Source: Lineus longissimus (lineage: Eukaryota > Nemertea > Pilidiophora > Heteronemertea > Lineidae). Taken from it: a stretch of DNA of 64,000 bases. This document shows positions 32,584 to 44,789 of this stretch, in pieces (position 1 is the stretch's first letter; each line of letters begins with the position of its first letter). The notes under the pieces are model-generated. The model did no database searches, was not told where the DNA came from, and worked only from the letters and a program-made list of their open reading frames with translations. Position numbers and translations under genes: made by a program. The stretch lies in contig NC_088326.1 of NCBI RefSeq assembly GCF_910592395.1, forward strand, positions 13,459,001 to 13,523,000, written 5' to 3'.

Positions 32584-35500
32584 ATGGACAGTGATGAAGA
32601 GTATGACCGGCGGCGTGGCCGTGATAAGTTCCGGAGAGAAAGGAATGACTACGATCGACGTGGGGAGGACAGAAGGCGAGATGGGTGGGATGACAGGTTA
32701 CCTTGTGTTTCTGCAGCCACTAGGTGTTGTGACGTAGTCTGTTGACGGACACTAAATATAATATTTGGCAAAAGGTTTTTCAGTTAGGCCGTGAATTTGC
32801 CTTCAAGTAGATACATGATGTTCACAGTCAGGAAGGATTGTAATGCTTCCGCTCAAGATGGTCTCATGTCTGTTGTTTCATTATCTGATGAGGGATGATT
32901 GAACTCTTTGAAATTGAGGCAAAATTGAATCAAGTCAAGCTTCAAATGTCCATTAACCCTTTAATGACTGAAGGTATTTTGATAATCACACCGGTCTGAT
33001 AAAGTTGCGCTGAATAAGAATTGTACAGCGTAGAATCAGGGGAATCCCCTCCATGTGTTTCTAAAACAGGGACTAGGCTATTTGCTGCATCCCGTGTACT
33101 CTATTGCTCGCACAGATGCGAGATCAGGCCGACGGAAATTGGTTGCTCGCAGCAGTGTGAGATGAGTCATTTAAGGGTTAATAGAGCCTTTATGAGTTCA
33201 CTATTGATACTCGAGGGCTTCAAAGGTTGCAACACTCATTGTTTCCATTTGCCTCCAGGCCAATGAGAAGAGAGAGCTGGGGACGAGGTCATCATGATGG
33301 TGGTGGACGGCGTGAACCATACAACAGCCGTGAAGATTATAGGATGCGAAGAGACAGATACGATAGTCCGCCGCCACGAGGGGGAAGAGATTTTAGTCCA
33401 CCACCGAAAAGAATGAGACGAGATTGGTGTGTATGACTTGTTTCATCTTCAGCATTTCTCTCACTTTGACGTGGTTGCTTTTTCTTGTCGGGCAGCAGAT
33501 ATTATAGCACTAGCAGTTGGAATGAAATGATTGACCAAGGTCAAATGTTGTATGTCAGTGTTGGGTATCTAAACTAGCTATGTTCTGACTCTAGCACAAT
33601 ATGACCCAGCTCTACCCTTAGAGATGGGATATGGAAGTAGAAAGTCACATTAAAGGGACACTATAGGCAGGAGCTGAGTTCAATAAATTAAGTTACCATG
33701 AAGTTGCAAATAAGTTTCATACATGTCATAGTCAAACCACACGGAATTGCCAAGTTGTGCATATGCACCACCTCTCGACCACTTTCTGGACAGCCTTGTT
33801 TTGACTCCTGGAAGAAATCTTCCATTCTTTTTCCAGGGACGATGATGGTGGTAACGGTGAGCGAGGCGGAGGGTACCGAGGGGCACGCGGAGGTGGTGGC
33901 CACTTTGGAGGAGATCGAGGGGGCTTTGAGCCCCGTGGAGGAGGGCATGATTCGGGTGGTCATTGGAGTGAGCCACGAGAACCACCAGTCGGTGGTCTTG
34001 GAGGTCCTGGAGGCCAGCAACAGTACGTGTAAACAAACAGGGTCCTGACTCTCAATCATAAATCACAGTTTTCGTTTGGTTGAGTTGAAATAAAGTTTAG
34101 AGGCCATATCCATTCATTCACAAATTTGAAAATTTAAGTTGAGTCTGAACATTTCAAATTGTCTAAAAACATTCTGAGTATGAAATTCCACCAACATGAA
34201 CAGTGTTGGCTTTCAACAAGTTGTGTATTGGCTAGTTTAGGGTGTTAGCAATGAAGTACTCTACAAGACCAAGCCATCAATTTCTCTTTTCAGACCGGAG
34301 CCCGACTTTCCTACGCAGCCCATGATGAGTTCATTCAAGGCATTCCTCTCCGAGCAGGATGACCAAATCAGCGACAATGAAGCCGTCAAAAAATATGCAG
34401 AGTACAAAATGGATTTTAAGAAAATACAAATAAATGAGTTCTTTGTGAAGCACAAAGATGAAGAATGGTAAGGTTTGCTAACGACTAAAACTCGTTAGCA
34501 TTGTTGTTAATTAGCATTAATCAACATATTTTTGTTCAGATTTGTAAGGCACGGCTGTTACTTGTTGGTTCGGTGCACACTTAACATCTCTCATTCAGAT
34601 GGGCGGGTTCTGGGAGTCGTAGAGTAACAATCTCATTCCAGATGGGCGGGTTCAGGGAGTCGTAGAGTAACAATCTCTCATTCAGATGGGCGGGTTCAGG
34701 GAGTCGTAGAGTAACAATCTCTCATTCAGATGGGCTGGTTCGGGGAGTCATAGAGTGGGCTGAATTGTGAATGACTACTTGGGAGGTGAGGGATAACGTT
34801 ATTAGAAATGGTGCTGACTGTTCTTGGTGAATATGGCGACCAAAAGCTGGTTTTAGAGTTTGGTAACAAACAACATGTTGAGGGCAGTCTGGGTGTGGGC
34901 TTGTGGTATTGAACAGTTCAGATACAAAGCCAACTAACCACTTGTCCTTGGCTGGTTTTTGCATCTAAACTCTTCGCTTGTTGACATGTTGTGTATTTAG
35001 GAACTTAAGATCTGTTTGGCTTCATTAAATCATGTTGAAAAGATGGACACTCCCTCCTTCCTGTTCTGATTGAAACATCTGTGATGTGTATGTAGTGCTA
35101 AATGAAGCCAGGCTAGGTCCAAGGTTGCTTCGCCGTATTTCTGCCATAACGCACTTCCTTTTAAGCTCACTTTATGTATCACGTCATTCGGAGTGAATAT
35201 CATGATATCAGGATGGAGATTATATAAGTTAACGGAGTCACCATCAGATAAACGAGGAGTTATATAGTCAATATGCAAATAAGGAGGTCACATAATAAAT
35301 ATGCTAATGAGGAAAATCACAAAAGGAGTCAGAGGAGCAAAGGAAAGAGGAAAGATATAAGTTAAACCACTGCGCACAATGCAGTGTTATATGTTATCAG
35401 GAGAGTAATGTCACAGTTCTAATGGCGTACAAAGTACGTCGGCCATCTTTAAACGGAGGAGGGCTGTAAGCGGCAATTTGCCTCTGGTAAGGATGTGTTT

Positions 35501-38500
35501 ATGCTGGGCCATTGGCTCAATCCGATTTTCAAACATTCACCCTGACTCTCTTCCAGCCTGATGTGGGGATATTCTTGAGATTAATTTCTCATTGATGTGG
35601 CTATTGAAACATCTGTGTTTGTTGGGGGGGGGGGGGGGCAATGATAAATGCAAAGAGTTGAAGAAAATAGCAGTGAATTGATGCTGTATCAACATCAAAA
35701 AGTGCATTTGGGTTTACCGAGATTGCCTTCGGGTTTACCCAGATTGCTTTCGACGTCTTTGCATCTTTTCATGGCTCAAGAAGGAACCAGAAGCGTGTCA
35801 CTTGTTTCCCCTTGTTCTTGTTGGTGGTCAGTGTGTAATGGTGAGGTTTGTTTTATTTCATCAGGTTCAAGTCTAAGTACCACCCGGAGGAGTGTGATCG
35901 TAACCGTGACGAGGCAATGGACGCCCGTCGCAAGCGTCTCGCCGCCTTCATGACCATGTATGCTCGATATCCTGCCTCCCTCGATTATGACATGACCGAC
36001 AAGATTGTCAAGTTTTTAGATGCTGGTAAGACCTAACAGTATTGCTGAATCATGTTTCTGTTAGAGTTCAGTATGATGTATGTGTGCGTGGTATGTTTTA
36101 GTTTTGTCTTGTGTTTTAGGCCAAGAGCGGCACTAGAATCAGATGGTGTCTGTTACCGTGGTTACATGCCAAACAGGAGGATAATGTGATATTTTGATGC
36201 AGGTTCATCCATTGTGTTCTTAGTCTTCATAAATCAACATTATCTCTCTTATTTCTATTCCCAGTTGTCATCAAGCTCGAAGGTGGCACGGAACTTGACC
36301 TCCAGATCTTAGACCACCCAGAACTCGCATTTGAACCAGAACAGAAACCAGAGAAGCCTCCGGTGCAGGAGCCGGCCGCCCCCGGGACCACAGACCCACC
36401 CACCCCACCCCAGGCGGAGGCCGCCAAGAAACCAAGAAAGAAGTCAAAGTCTCTCTCGGAGGAGCAACAGATCGCAGCTAATGCTAATTTTGGGTAAGTG
36501 ATGTTTGATCCTGATAACGAGGAAGTGACTATGATTCCCTGTAGATGGCGCAGTCAGTCGTTTACCGAGTCCACGCGATCACCTGACCACGTTGTGGTGT
36601 CTGTTGTCATTCATATTCAGATGACGTCTCGCAGAACATGTTGATACGGTCGGATAACAGAGTCGGCAAATGATGCTGCAGCGATGGTAAGTCTGTAAGA
36701 CTATAACAACATTGCTTTGGAGTTTGGGTTGACGTTGAGTGATTTGATTATTTCCAGCATCGCCACTCTGCTCCAACAGTCTGTACAAGGCGGTGGAGAT
36801 AAAGACGATACAGATGAAGGGGAAGCGCCCCCTGGCACCGAGGAGGAACCATTCGAACTAAAGAAGAAGAAAAAGAAGAAAGATTTGAAGAAGGAGGCGA
36901 GTGAGGAAGTGACAGAGGAGGGTCCTCTCAAGTTGAAGATTGATGCAGAGCAAGAGGAGCTCAAGAAGAAGGCCATCGAGTTCTCACAGCAGAAGGACAG
37001 TGAACACACCAATGGGGTAAGATAATCTTTCTCTTATCATGCGTTTTCTCTCACTTGGAGGGATGTCTCGTCAAAATAACATGTTGTTTATTTACAGGAG
37101 AAGAAGGACACGAAAACCAAGGGTAAACGTCGCGGCAAGGCCGAGTATAGCTACGACAGTGGCTCAGACACCGAGGAGTCTGACTCTGAGCCTGCACCGC
37201 CTGGTTGTGAGGAGCCACTGCCACCTGGCATGGAGGACGTGACCGATGGCGGTGAGCGGCCCGCACCCGGTACACCACCTGGAGTGCCACCTGCTGGTGA
37301 GAAACAGGATGAAAAAGAAGAGCTGGAGGATGGAGAGGAGAAGGAGAAGGATACAAAAGAAGGTGAGTCTTGTTTCCATGGTGATGGGGGTGAATGCGTA
37401 TATCTTGATGGCAGATAACTGTCTTCGGCTTGATCCCGTATCCAAGTGAAGCAGATGGCAGTGCCCCTGACATCTGCTACTGACTTGCTGACGACATTGT
37501 GTACCTCAGGCCGGAGAAGAGGGCTGACAAATCTGTGTCGTTGCGCATTCGGTGTTACAGAGAAAATGGGTGACAGGAACAAGTCCATGGAATCCTGAAA
37601 TCACTTTTCTCTCCGTTCAAACAGGTGAAGATGAAGATGGTGAAAAAACTGAATGTGAAGAAGAAGCGGTTGAGAAGCCAGTGCGACCGCGCCCGCTACA
37701 TAAGACGTGCTCCATCTTCCTGAGGAACCTTGCACCCAGCATCACCAAACAGGAGGTGGAGGCCATGTGTCGACGTTATCCAGGGTTCATGCGAGCAGCG
37801 CTACAGGTAAGACCAAGATACAGGGCAAGATCCAGGGCAACCGACGCCCTATTCCTGATATGAGAAGTTCGTCCCTGGTCTGTGCCACCTGTTGACATTC
37901 TGCAGTATCATGATGGTCACTTTTGTTCCAGGATCCTCAACCCGAGCGTAACTTTTTCCGGCGTGGCTGGGTGACGTTTGATCGCTCTGTCAACATCAAA
38001 GACATCTGCTGGAACCTGAACAATATCCGCCTGCGAGACTGTGAGATGGGGCCGACAGTGAACCGAGAACTCAAGCAGCGTGTACGCGCGGTCAACGGCA
38101 TCACGGCCCACAAACAGGTGGTGAAGGCAGACATCAAGAACTCAGCCAAGATCATCACCAACCTTGATATGATGTGGAAGCTATGGGAAGATGAGGAGAA
38201 ACACGACACAAACAAAATGGTGAGAACTTTGGAGAGTTATTCTTTAGCACTTTATTAGAAATGACCAAGGTGTGTTTCAAAGTGCTGTACCAGAGTCCTT
38301 GATCTCAGCTGTCAGTATCCTCGGTGACCGCAGAGACACTCGGGGCGTCAGAGTCCTTGATCTCAGCTGTCAGTATCCTCGGTGACTGCAGAGACACTCG
38401 GGGGCGTCAGAGTCCTTGATCTCAGCTGTCAGTATCCTCGGAGACCGCAGAGACACTCGGGGCATCAGCTACCTACTGTTGATAAAGTGCTGACATGAGG

Positions 38501-41101
38501 TCAGTCTATCTTGTCATTGCTAGTTGAGCATGGACTTCTCTCCGTTTCAGACGTATGGCTTGATCTCCAAGAACCCTGTACTGAAGAACATCACTGACTT
38601 CCTGGTCGAGGAGGGCTCTTATGAGGAGGAGGAACTGTTAGGTCAGGCCATCGATGACAAGTCGAATGAAGAGAGTGAGGAGTTCATGTTGGAGAGAGAT
38701 GAACAGTTACTCAGGGTAAGTACACAGTCTAATGGTAGTCTTCACTCCATCATTATATGACTCTATCATACATGCTCCTCCCTCCAGCATCAGTGTGTCT
38801 TACCAGAATCAAGTTGCATCTTTTCCAGGTACTCGATCGGATGATCCTCTACCTGCGAGTTGTACATTCCATGGATTACTATGGCGGCAATGAGTATCCT
38901 AATGAAGATGAGATGCCTAACCGATGTGGTATGATCCACGCCCGGGGCTCGCCACCTCAGAGCCGCATCATGCCTGATGACAGTGAGTAACGTTTGCACC
39001 AGCATTACAAAACTTGTATTTTAGAAAAGGAGGCATATGAATAGGTCCAGAACATGTCAATTGCCTGTAGGAGTAGAAATCTGTTAGGTGAATATGTGTG
39101 TGCCAGGTTTGGGGCTCGTACAATGTATGTTTGCCTTCTTGTTTTTCAGTCTCAAACTGGAACAAGACAACAGAGAATAAACTGGCACCGTTTCTGAATC
39201 TGAAAGACAAACTGGACAACAACGAGGCAGTCAGACTCGGGCTGAAAGACAAGGAAAAGTATCCTTTGAGTAGAGCACTCTTGCTGGCCTCATTCCTTGT
39301 TACAGTTCACCTTTGATGCCTGTTCATGTTACTGTAAGGAGCTGTGCACTCTTGCTGGCCTCATTCCTTGTTACAGTTCACCTTTGATGCCTGTTCATGT
39401 TACTGTAAGGAGCTGTGCACTCTTGCTGGCCTCCTTGTTACAGTTCACCTTTGATGCCTGTTCATGTTACTGTAAGGAGTGTGATGTTCACAACGAGAGA
39501 CCAGTCTTCTCCTTTGTACTTGACAGTTGACAGAATGCTGGCCACCAAAATATCATGGTTATTGAATTAGAGATGGAAACTTGAATTGTTTAATGTTTGT
39601 GTTTGGCTCTCGAATCTCAAAACAAAAGATGGTCACGAACATTACATCAGGGTCTGGCCTCATCACTGATGCGTGTTGTTCCTTGACTGTTTGCCAGTGA
39701 GGTTGAGAAGTTCCTTGTTGCCAATACTCAGGAACTTGCCAAGGACAAGTGGCTGTGTCCACTCAGTGGTAAGAAGTTCAAGGGACCTGAGTTCGTACGC
39801 AAACATATCCTGACGAAACACAACGAGAAGCTTGACGAGGTCAAAGAGGAGGTGAGTCTAGTGTTGCTGTTGTTGGTGTTGTATGTACGGTAGATGTAAG
39901 TTTCATGTCAGGTAATCAACGTCAATTCTATAGCCGTTAGCTTAACTTTTAATTTTTTTAATATGTGTCTGCAGTAACGAACTTGTTCGTCTGTATGCCG
40001 TCATCCCACCACCAGATTTCTGGCACTTGGAAATTAAAATTTGGAATTTTAAAGCTTTTAGCCAAAAATACGTGAAATCTTTTCCCATCAGGTGGACTAT
40101 TTTAACAACTACCTGGGTGATCCAAAGCGACCACAGCTGCCCGAGCATCCCCGGAACCGGGCGACGTCCAGCTCGGCCCCTCTTGGCGGCCATGGGCGAG
40201 GAGACTTTGGGCCTGGTGGCGGCTATAACCCTCATCAGCAGCAGAGGTCGGGATACGTCTATCAGAGTAATAAAGGTGAGAGATTTCAACTCGTAGCTGT
40301 CAAGAAACTGCTAATACTACACATTTGTGCTTGACCTGAGGTCTCGACCCATGACTTAGTGGAGTCTATCATGTACCAATGTTAACACCAGCAGCTCCCT
40401 GTCGGTAATCTCTTATTGTTACTCCACCTAGGTCCAGGTTACCAACCAAACTATAACCGAGGCGGCGACAACTCTTACCGGGGACGAGGTGGGATGCATC
40501 GAAGAGAAAACACGTTCCCTCAGAGAAACAGGTCAGTATGAATGAGGTGATGATGGGAAATGAGAACCAGGGCCATAACATGATCCCATCTTAAAGGGAG
40601 GCTATGGGCAGGAGCCAGGTGGCTCACCAATAGAGATCTCTCCCATTCACCCGGCTGGCCAATTTGACCCCCTAGCTCCTGCCTATAGTTGCCTTTAGAA
40701 GATTGTAGTGACCCTGCAGATGGAATAGGTGTCCCAGGACTGACCCTGGTAACATGACAGTCGTTGTTATTGTTGTTGTTTGGGTTGACCTATTCTCGTG
40801 GCTTGTGGGAAGAGTGGGGTGGTGGGCTGCGTTATCGACCATCATAACTCAGTTATTAAATATAAAACAAAAAGCAATCAGAAACAAGTACAAGGTGAGA
40901 AAAGAAGCCACCACAAACAAGTCTGAGCCTGGAGTGGCTGTGACTTGATGAGGACCTCACAGCTTGCCATCATCACTGGAGGAGACACTGGTGGTGGCTG
41001 TTCATGTTTTAGCTTTTCATCTTTTCAGGTCTAGGTCTGATCCTCGGCGTCTCATTGAGTATCGGGATCTCGACGAACCCATCGACACGGATCCATTTTA
41101 A
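32584..41101 (+). CDS. SRRT: Serrate/ARS2 RNA effector protein (SRRT)
   Basis: ARS2 bridges the nuclear cap-binding complex to RNA processing and decay machinery. Exons: 32584-32696 (exon begins 32582), 33259-33426, 33837-34022, 34294-34467, 35865-36025, 36265-36493, 36758-37016, 37098-37362, 37625-37806, 37932-38219, 38551-38715, 38829-38982, 39150-39258, 39698-39851, 40092-40275, 40432-40531 and 41029-41101. They join in frame to 987 residues (human 876). Markers are [30 protein letters not shown], an RGG-rich insert, [24 protein letters not shown] (RRM-like), [40 protein letters not shown], the zinc-finger block [19 protein letters not shown], and a C-terminal IEYRDLD. A Lys/Glu-rich insertion is encoded at 36820-37360. 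The donor at 39259 (gtatcc) is weak but required for frame. Confidence 0.95.
33651..33680. mobile_element. Terminal fragment of a MITE family also present at 40592
   Basis: The sequence taaagggacactataggcag followed by gagct matches the ends of the small element at 40592-40699. No matching opposite end was found nearby, so this looks like a solo or truncated end inside the SRRT intron 33427-33836. Confidence 0.5.
34587..34755 (+). repeat. 45-bp tandem repeat (4 copies) in SRRT intron 34468-35864
   Basis: Units contain cattcagatgggcgggttc and gagtcgtagagtaacaatct with small differences. The rest of this 1.4-kb intron is unique apart from a G homopolymer at about 35625-35638. Confidence 0.88.
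38291..38468 (+). repeat. 59-bp tandem repeat (3 copies) in SRRT intron 38220-38550
   Basis: Three units contain cagagtccttgatctcagct and cgcagagacactcgggg, starting at about 38291, 38349 and 38408. Confidence 0.92.
39275..39480 (+). repeat. 71-bp tandem repeat (3 copies) with paired splice-like sites
   Basis: Units begin at about 39275, 39346 and 39417 within the intron 39259-39697. Each has an acceptor-like ttgttacag, then about 29 bases, then a donor-like ctgtaagga. Each unit therefore resembles a decoy micro-exon. Confidence 0.88.
40592..40699. mobile_element. About 107-bp MITE with about 24-bp inverted ends in an SRRT intron
   Basis: The left end taaagggaggctatgggcag plus gagc and the reverse complement of the right end (gctcctgcctatagttgcc plus tttaga) match over about 24 bases with a few differences. 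The element lies in the intron 40532-41028. A TA target duplication is possible but cannot be separated from the terminal taaag. Confidence 0.6.
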
Positions 41102-41186
41102 AATGTCAACATGAAACATGGCGTCACAATGAGTCGCTTCTGCAGCAATTATCTCTCAATTATGATGATGTATATGGTCATTTGTA

Positions 41187-41192
41187 AATAAA
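41187..41192 (+). terminator. Polyadenylation signal after the first SRRT terminal exon
   Basis: AATAAA lies 86 bases after the stop codon of the 41029-41101 exon and upstream of the second terminal exon. Its use would exclude the second exon. Confidence 0.6.
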
Positions 41193-41334
41193 TATGTCAT
41201 TGTAACGTTTAGTTCCATGGCCCCCCCCCCCCCAAAAGGTGGCAGTTTATGCAAGTGTGTGTCCGTCTGTTGGCGATATGTGCCCATAGGTGGCAGGCTA
41301 TGCATCATTAATGACGAACCTTTCCATTATACAG

Positions 41335-41398
41335 AGGACGGTCGGATCCGCGGCGTATCATCGAATATCGTGACTTGGATGCGCCTGAACCTTTTTGA
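41335..41398 (+). CDS. SRRT: Second, alternative terminal exon of SRRT
   Basis: This exon begins after ccattatacag and splices in the same phase as 41029-41101 from the donor at 40532. It encodes RGRSDPRRIIEYRDLDAPEPF and TGA (41396-41398). The upstream exon encodes the parallel [18 protein letters not shown] then DPF. Over 13 aligned codons, eight differ synonymously and only one changes the residue (L/I), so both look maintained as coding. Polyadenylation signals follow each (AATAAA 41187-41192 and 41968-41973 or 42617-42622). The C-terminal peptide is the part of ARS2 that contacts the cap-binding complex in other animals. The predicted isoform is 984 aa. Confidence 0.82.
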
Positions 41399-42640
41399 TT
41401 GGTGGATGGTTACTATGACATCATACACAGATGACACACAGATAATGAAAATATGAACATTGTTTTTCTATGGACTTGTGTGGTGCTCTGTTCTGCGTGG
41501 AGTCAATCCTGTGTGAATGTGGAGATGGTGACAACAACTCCTTTCACAGTTGTTTATCTTGGTGGTAGGGCTATTTAAACTTCAAATATATATTTCAGGG
41601 TTTTAACACATGGCGTTACGATTGTGAGGTGGATGTCCTAACTACATGTACACCTTGAAAATAGAGCTGATTCAGTTTGAGTCATAGCAAGTCATCACCA
41701 CATTCACACTTGATATTTCCCCCTGCTGGACAGGATAACACCAATCACATTTGTGAACATTGAATGAGTTTGTTTCTGTAAATGTTACATGGGACAAGAA
41801 CTGTGAGCTTTGAACTGCAATGGTCGGGGGATTTGTTGGGTGGCAGTGCTTGGGGCAGTTCATAAAGTGTTGGAAACTTTCTTCACCACACATAACTTTA
41901 TCAACTGTCAAAAAACAAGAATCACTTACTTGGAGCACAAATCACTTCAGTGTTCATGCAGTGTTTTAATAAATAGTGGAAACTGATTGACACCGTGGCT
42001 CCTTGTGCAGATGCAAGCTTGAAGCTGAGGTGATTTGTGAATAGCTTTTTCAGGCCGTGCATGTTTATTTCTATGTTTAATGTCACCCTGGAACTATTTT
42101 GCACTCTGCTAGACCGCAACATATGCTGCGTCTCGTAACTGGCATTATTTTTTCTGTCACAAAATGTTTCTCTTATGTTTTTTGTTGCACACGATGAAAT
42201 GGTGACAATCAGCCGAGGATTGAACATGTGCGAGCTCAGGTTTTGCGGATTTTAGTCTCTTCTTGTTTGGTGTTGTTTATCTTGTGCAGTTTACTTTCTC
42301 ACATTGACCACTCCTGCTAACCTAACGAGAGCATTGGAAGAATAATCTCAACCATGAGTTTATAGAACTACGACCACAGAATGACCAGACGTGTCATTTA
42401 GGGTCTGATTCAACGGGGGGCAATAATACTAATCATGATAAACTCTGTACCAATAGGCTAAGTTGTTTTTTGTTTTGTGATTGATTTGTCAAAAACGTGG
42501 TTGATATATTGTTTAGTTGGGTTAAATTCGAAATAGAAATATAACCTGTTGACATGTTTACTGCAACTCCCCTGATGGCGTGGCCTTGTGTGTTCCCATT
42601 CAGTATTGTATTTCTCAATAAATGTCTCTTTTTTACGGAA
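41399..42640 (+). terminator. Distal SRRT 3' UTR; AATAAA at 41968-41973 and 42617-42622
   Basis: No coding exon is seen here. Two canonical signals are available for a transcript using the second terminal exon. The sequence is AT-rich. Confidence 0.45.
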
Positions 42641-43900
42641 TGGGATTTGTTTGTTTCTTCTGTTTGCTTTGGGGTCGGCCTCGTCTGGTTTGAAACTGGT
42701 ACTGTGAGCTGGTACAGTTTGAAACTGATACTGTGAGCTGGTACAGTTTGAAACTGTTATCTGACCTGAGGGTATCGGAGGTTAATTTTCGCTTCCCTGG
42801 CCCTGTGTGGAGGGACTGTAAAGCAAAGATTAACCCTGATTTCCTCTGGATGGTGATCTGAATGCCCTGTGACTTGTGGGTGGTGGTCATGTGTTTGTGG
42901 AAGTGGTAAGTTTGGAGGTTGAGGTGATGCTTTGGTTGTGATTTTCATCTGTTTGCATTTGCTGTGCAGTTTACTGTTCCTTCTCCTCTTGTGGAGGGGG
43001 GACAGCTAGAGCCTTCTCCTCTCGTGGAGGGGGTACAGCTAGAGGCAATATCAGACTTTCTTGTCCCAGACAATGTTTGGTAGAATCCACTGTGTATGAT
43101 GTTGGAATGAGGTCCTGTTGGCTTCATTGATTGAGAGAGGTGTGCTGATATCTTGTATGTTACCCAGTATGATCAGATTGAAAGGTGTTTGCCCCACCAT
43201 GCAATTGGTCAAGTCCTCTGTCGTGACTTTGAGAGGGATTAGTCAAATTCCATACTAAGCTTGCAGTGGTGCTGTTTGTGAAGAATAGTACAGACTGCTT
43301 GTCCTCATCTAAACCACATTGTGGCAAGATAACCAAACTTGTACAATCCTGCTCAGGAGGTCATTTCCACCTGATATATGCTTGCATGACGCCGAGAGGG
43401 TCACGTGACACCGAGAGGGTCACGGCCATCCTCCGGTCACTGGAGGAATCTAGTTCCTAATCAGTGGAACAAACCCAAGAGGTATTTAAACCGGTTTCAT
43501 CATCATCATCATCATAGCATCATCCTCCCCTGGGATATTGTCAAAAGGTAAACGGGCGAGTCTTGCATACGCTGTAGTGTGTAGAAATCTTGTGTTGGCC
43601 AACTCCCACTACGACTTCAAGCACTGCCTCGAGACCACCTAGATGATTCACCCATCCCCGAGAATTCACAAGTTTCACATCCCTATTATCCCCCTCCCCC
43701 TGGACCTGCCGTCGGCCAGTCAAGAGTTTACATTTCGCCTAACTTTCCAGCGACGAATCAGAAGATACTATGTCATATGAAGCATACGTCGCATGGTGGG
43801 CGCAGAAACACGCCAACTCAACGGGATCTCAATCATCGGCGGAAACAGACGTGAAGGTGGAAAAGGCAGAATCGTGATACGTGTGGACAATGAAAGTATA
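42641..43900. other. Intergenic stretch without a recognised gene
   Basis: This contains short tandem repeats (42690-42760, a 29-bp unit with gtactgtgagctggtacagt; about 42975-43040, two copies of a unit with ccttctcct and gtggagggg) and a cat/atc microsatellite near 43498-43515. I find no supported exon. Confidence 0.6.
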
Positions 43901-44002
43901 TTGGTGCCATTTCTATAGACAATGGTACGATGGTACGAGGACGATGGTACGACGGTACGAGAGGTCCGGGTGTTCTCCTTGTCTTCGGTAGGAGCAGCAA
44001 GA

Positions 44003-44542
44003 ATGGATTCAGACAATCAAAATATGTTGACAGACGCGGTTAGTGGTGGCTGCATGTTACAAAGTAGAAACAAGATCTCGGAGCGACTTCCTCTGATGTC
44101 CGGGGTAGCTGGGTCTGCCAAGCACCTGATGAAACAGGAGGGTCGCATCTTCTTAAATCAGTAAGCACAGTAGCGTCATCCACCATGGTAGCAAAGTGGA
44201 TTGGGAGTTGCTGGAGACCAACAAATCAAAGGTTTTAAAACATTCATGTTATATGAAGGTTGTGGAGGAATAGAACCATTGGACTTTTTTTCTATAATCA
44301 TGTAATTCGTGTGATAGAATTTTGGGGTGTTTGGAACATTGAATTTTTGCTTTAGTGGTGGCGAAATCTTTTGTGTGCCTAGAAAATCATGAGTTGTCGA
44401 AGAATATCTCATTGTGACAATTCATACTGGGAAGGACGGTACTGTTAACTCACACGGGAGCTGTTCAGACTTTCAATATGGAAGTTATGCGGACGTCTTG
44501 AAAGTTACAACAGCTCATGGCCGATCTTACAGTAGGAGCTGA
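44003..44542 (+). CDS. Possible two-exon small gene of unknown function
   Basis: An ATG at 44003 opens a 52-codon frame containing SGGCMLQSRNKISERLPLM. It runs into a good donor (gtaagc at 44161). An acceptor ends at 44532 (atcttacag), and joining 44160 to 44533 gives a stop after three codons (about 55 aa in total). AATAAA follows at 44784-44789. I recognise no family. The orientation is the same as SRRT and convergent with SLC25A32. It could also be a leftover 5' exon or a noncoding transcript. Confidence 0.3.
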
Positions 44543-44789
44543 GGATGTTTCATGGGTCAAAATGAGATGGGACCTCATTCAGGGAGCACTCTGGACATGC
44601 TGCTGAGGCAGATACTGACATTGATGACAGCCAAGTTGTACTCAGTTGAAGGACAAACCTGTTGTGGCCTGTGTCATTTAATCAGTCGGGGTCGTCCAGA
44701 AATGTCAGTTTCTCAACTGTGTCTCAGATGTAACCAGGGAGTCCAACAGCAGAGATGTCTTCATTCGTGATGGTTAGATCAGAAATAAA

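Noticed and set aside
33680-34059. Antisense and alternative-frame open frames over SRRT exon 3
   Set aside because: They overlap the Gly/Arg-rich exon 33837-34022, whose own frame joins its neighbours in phase.
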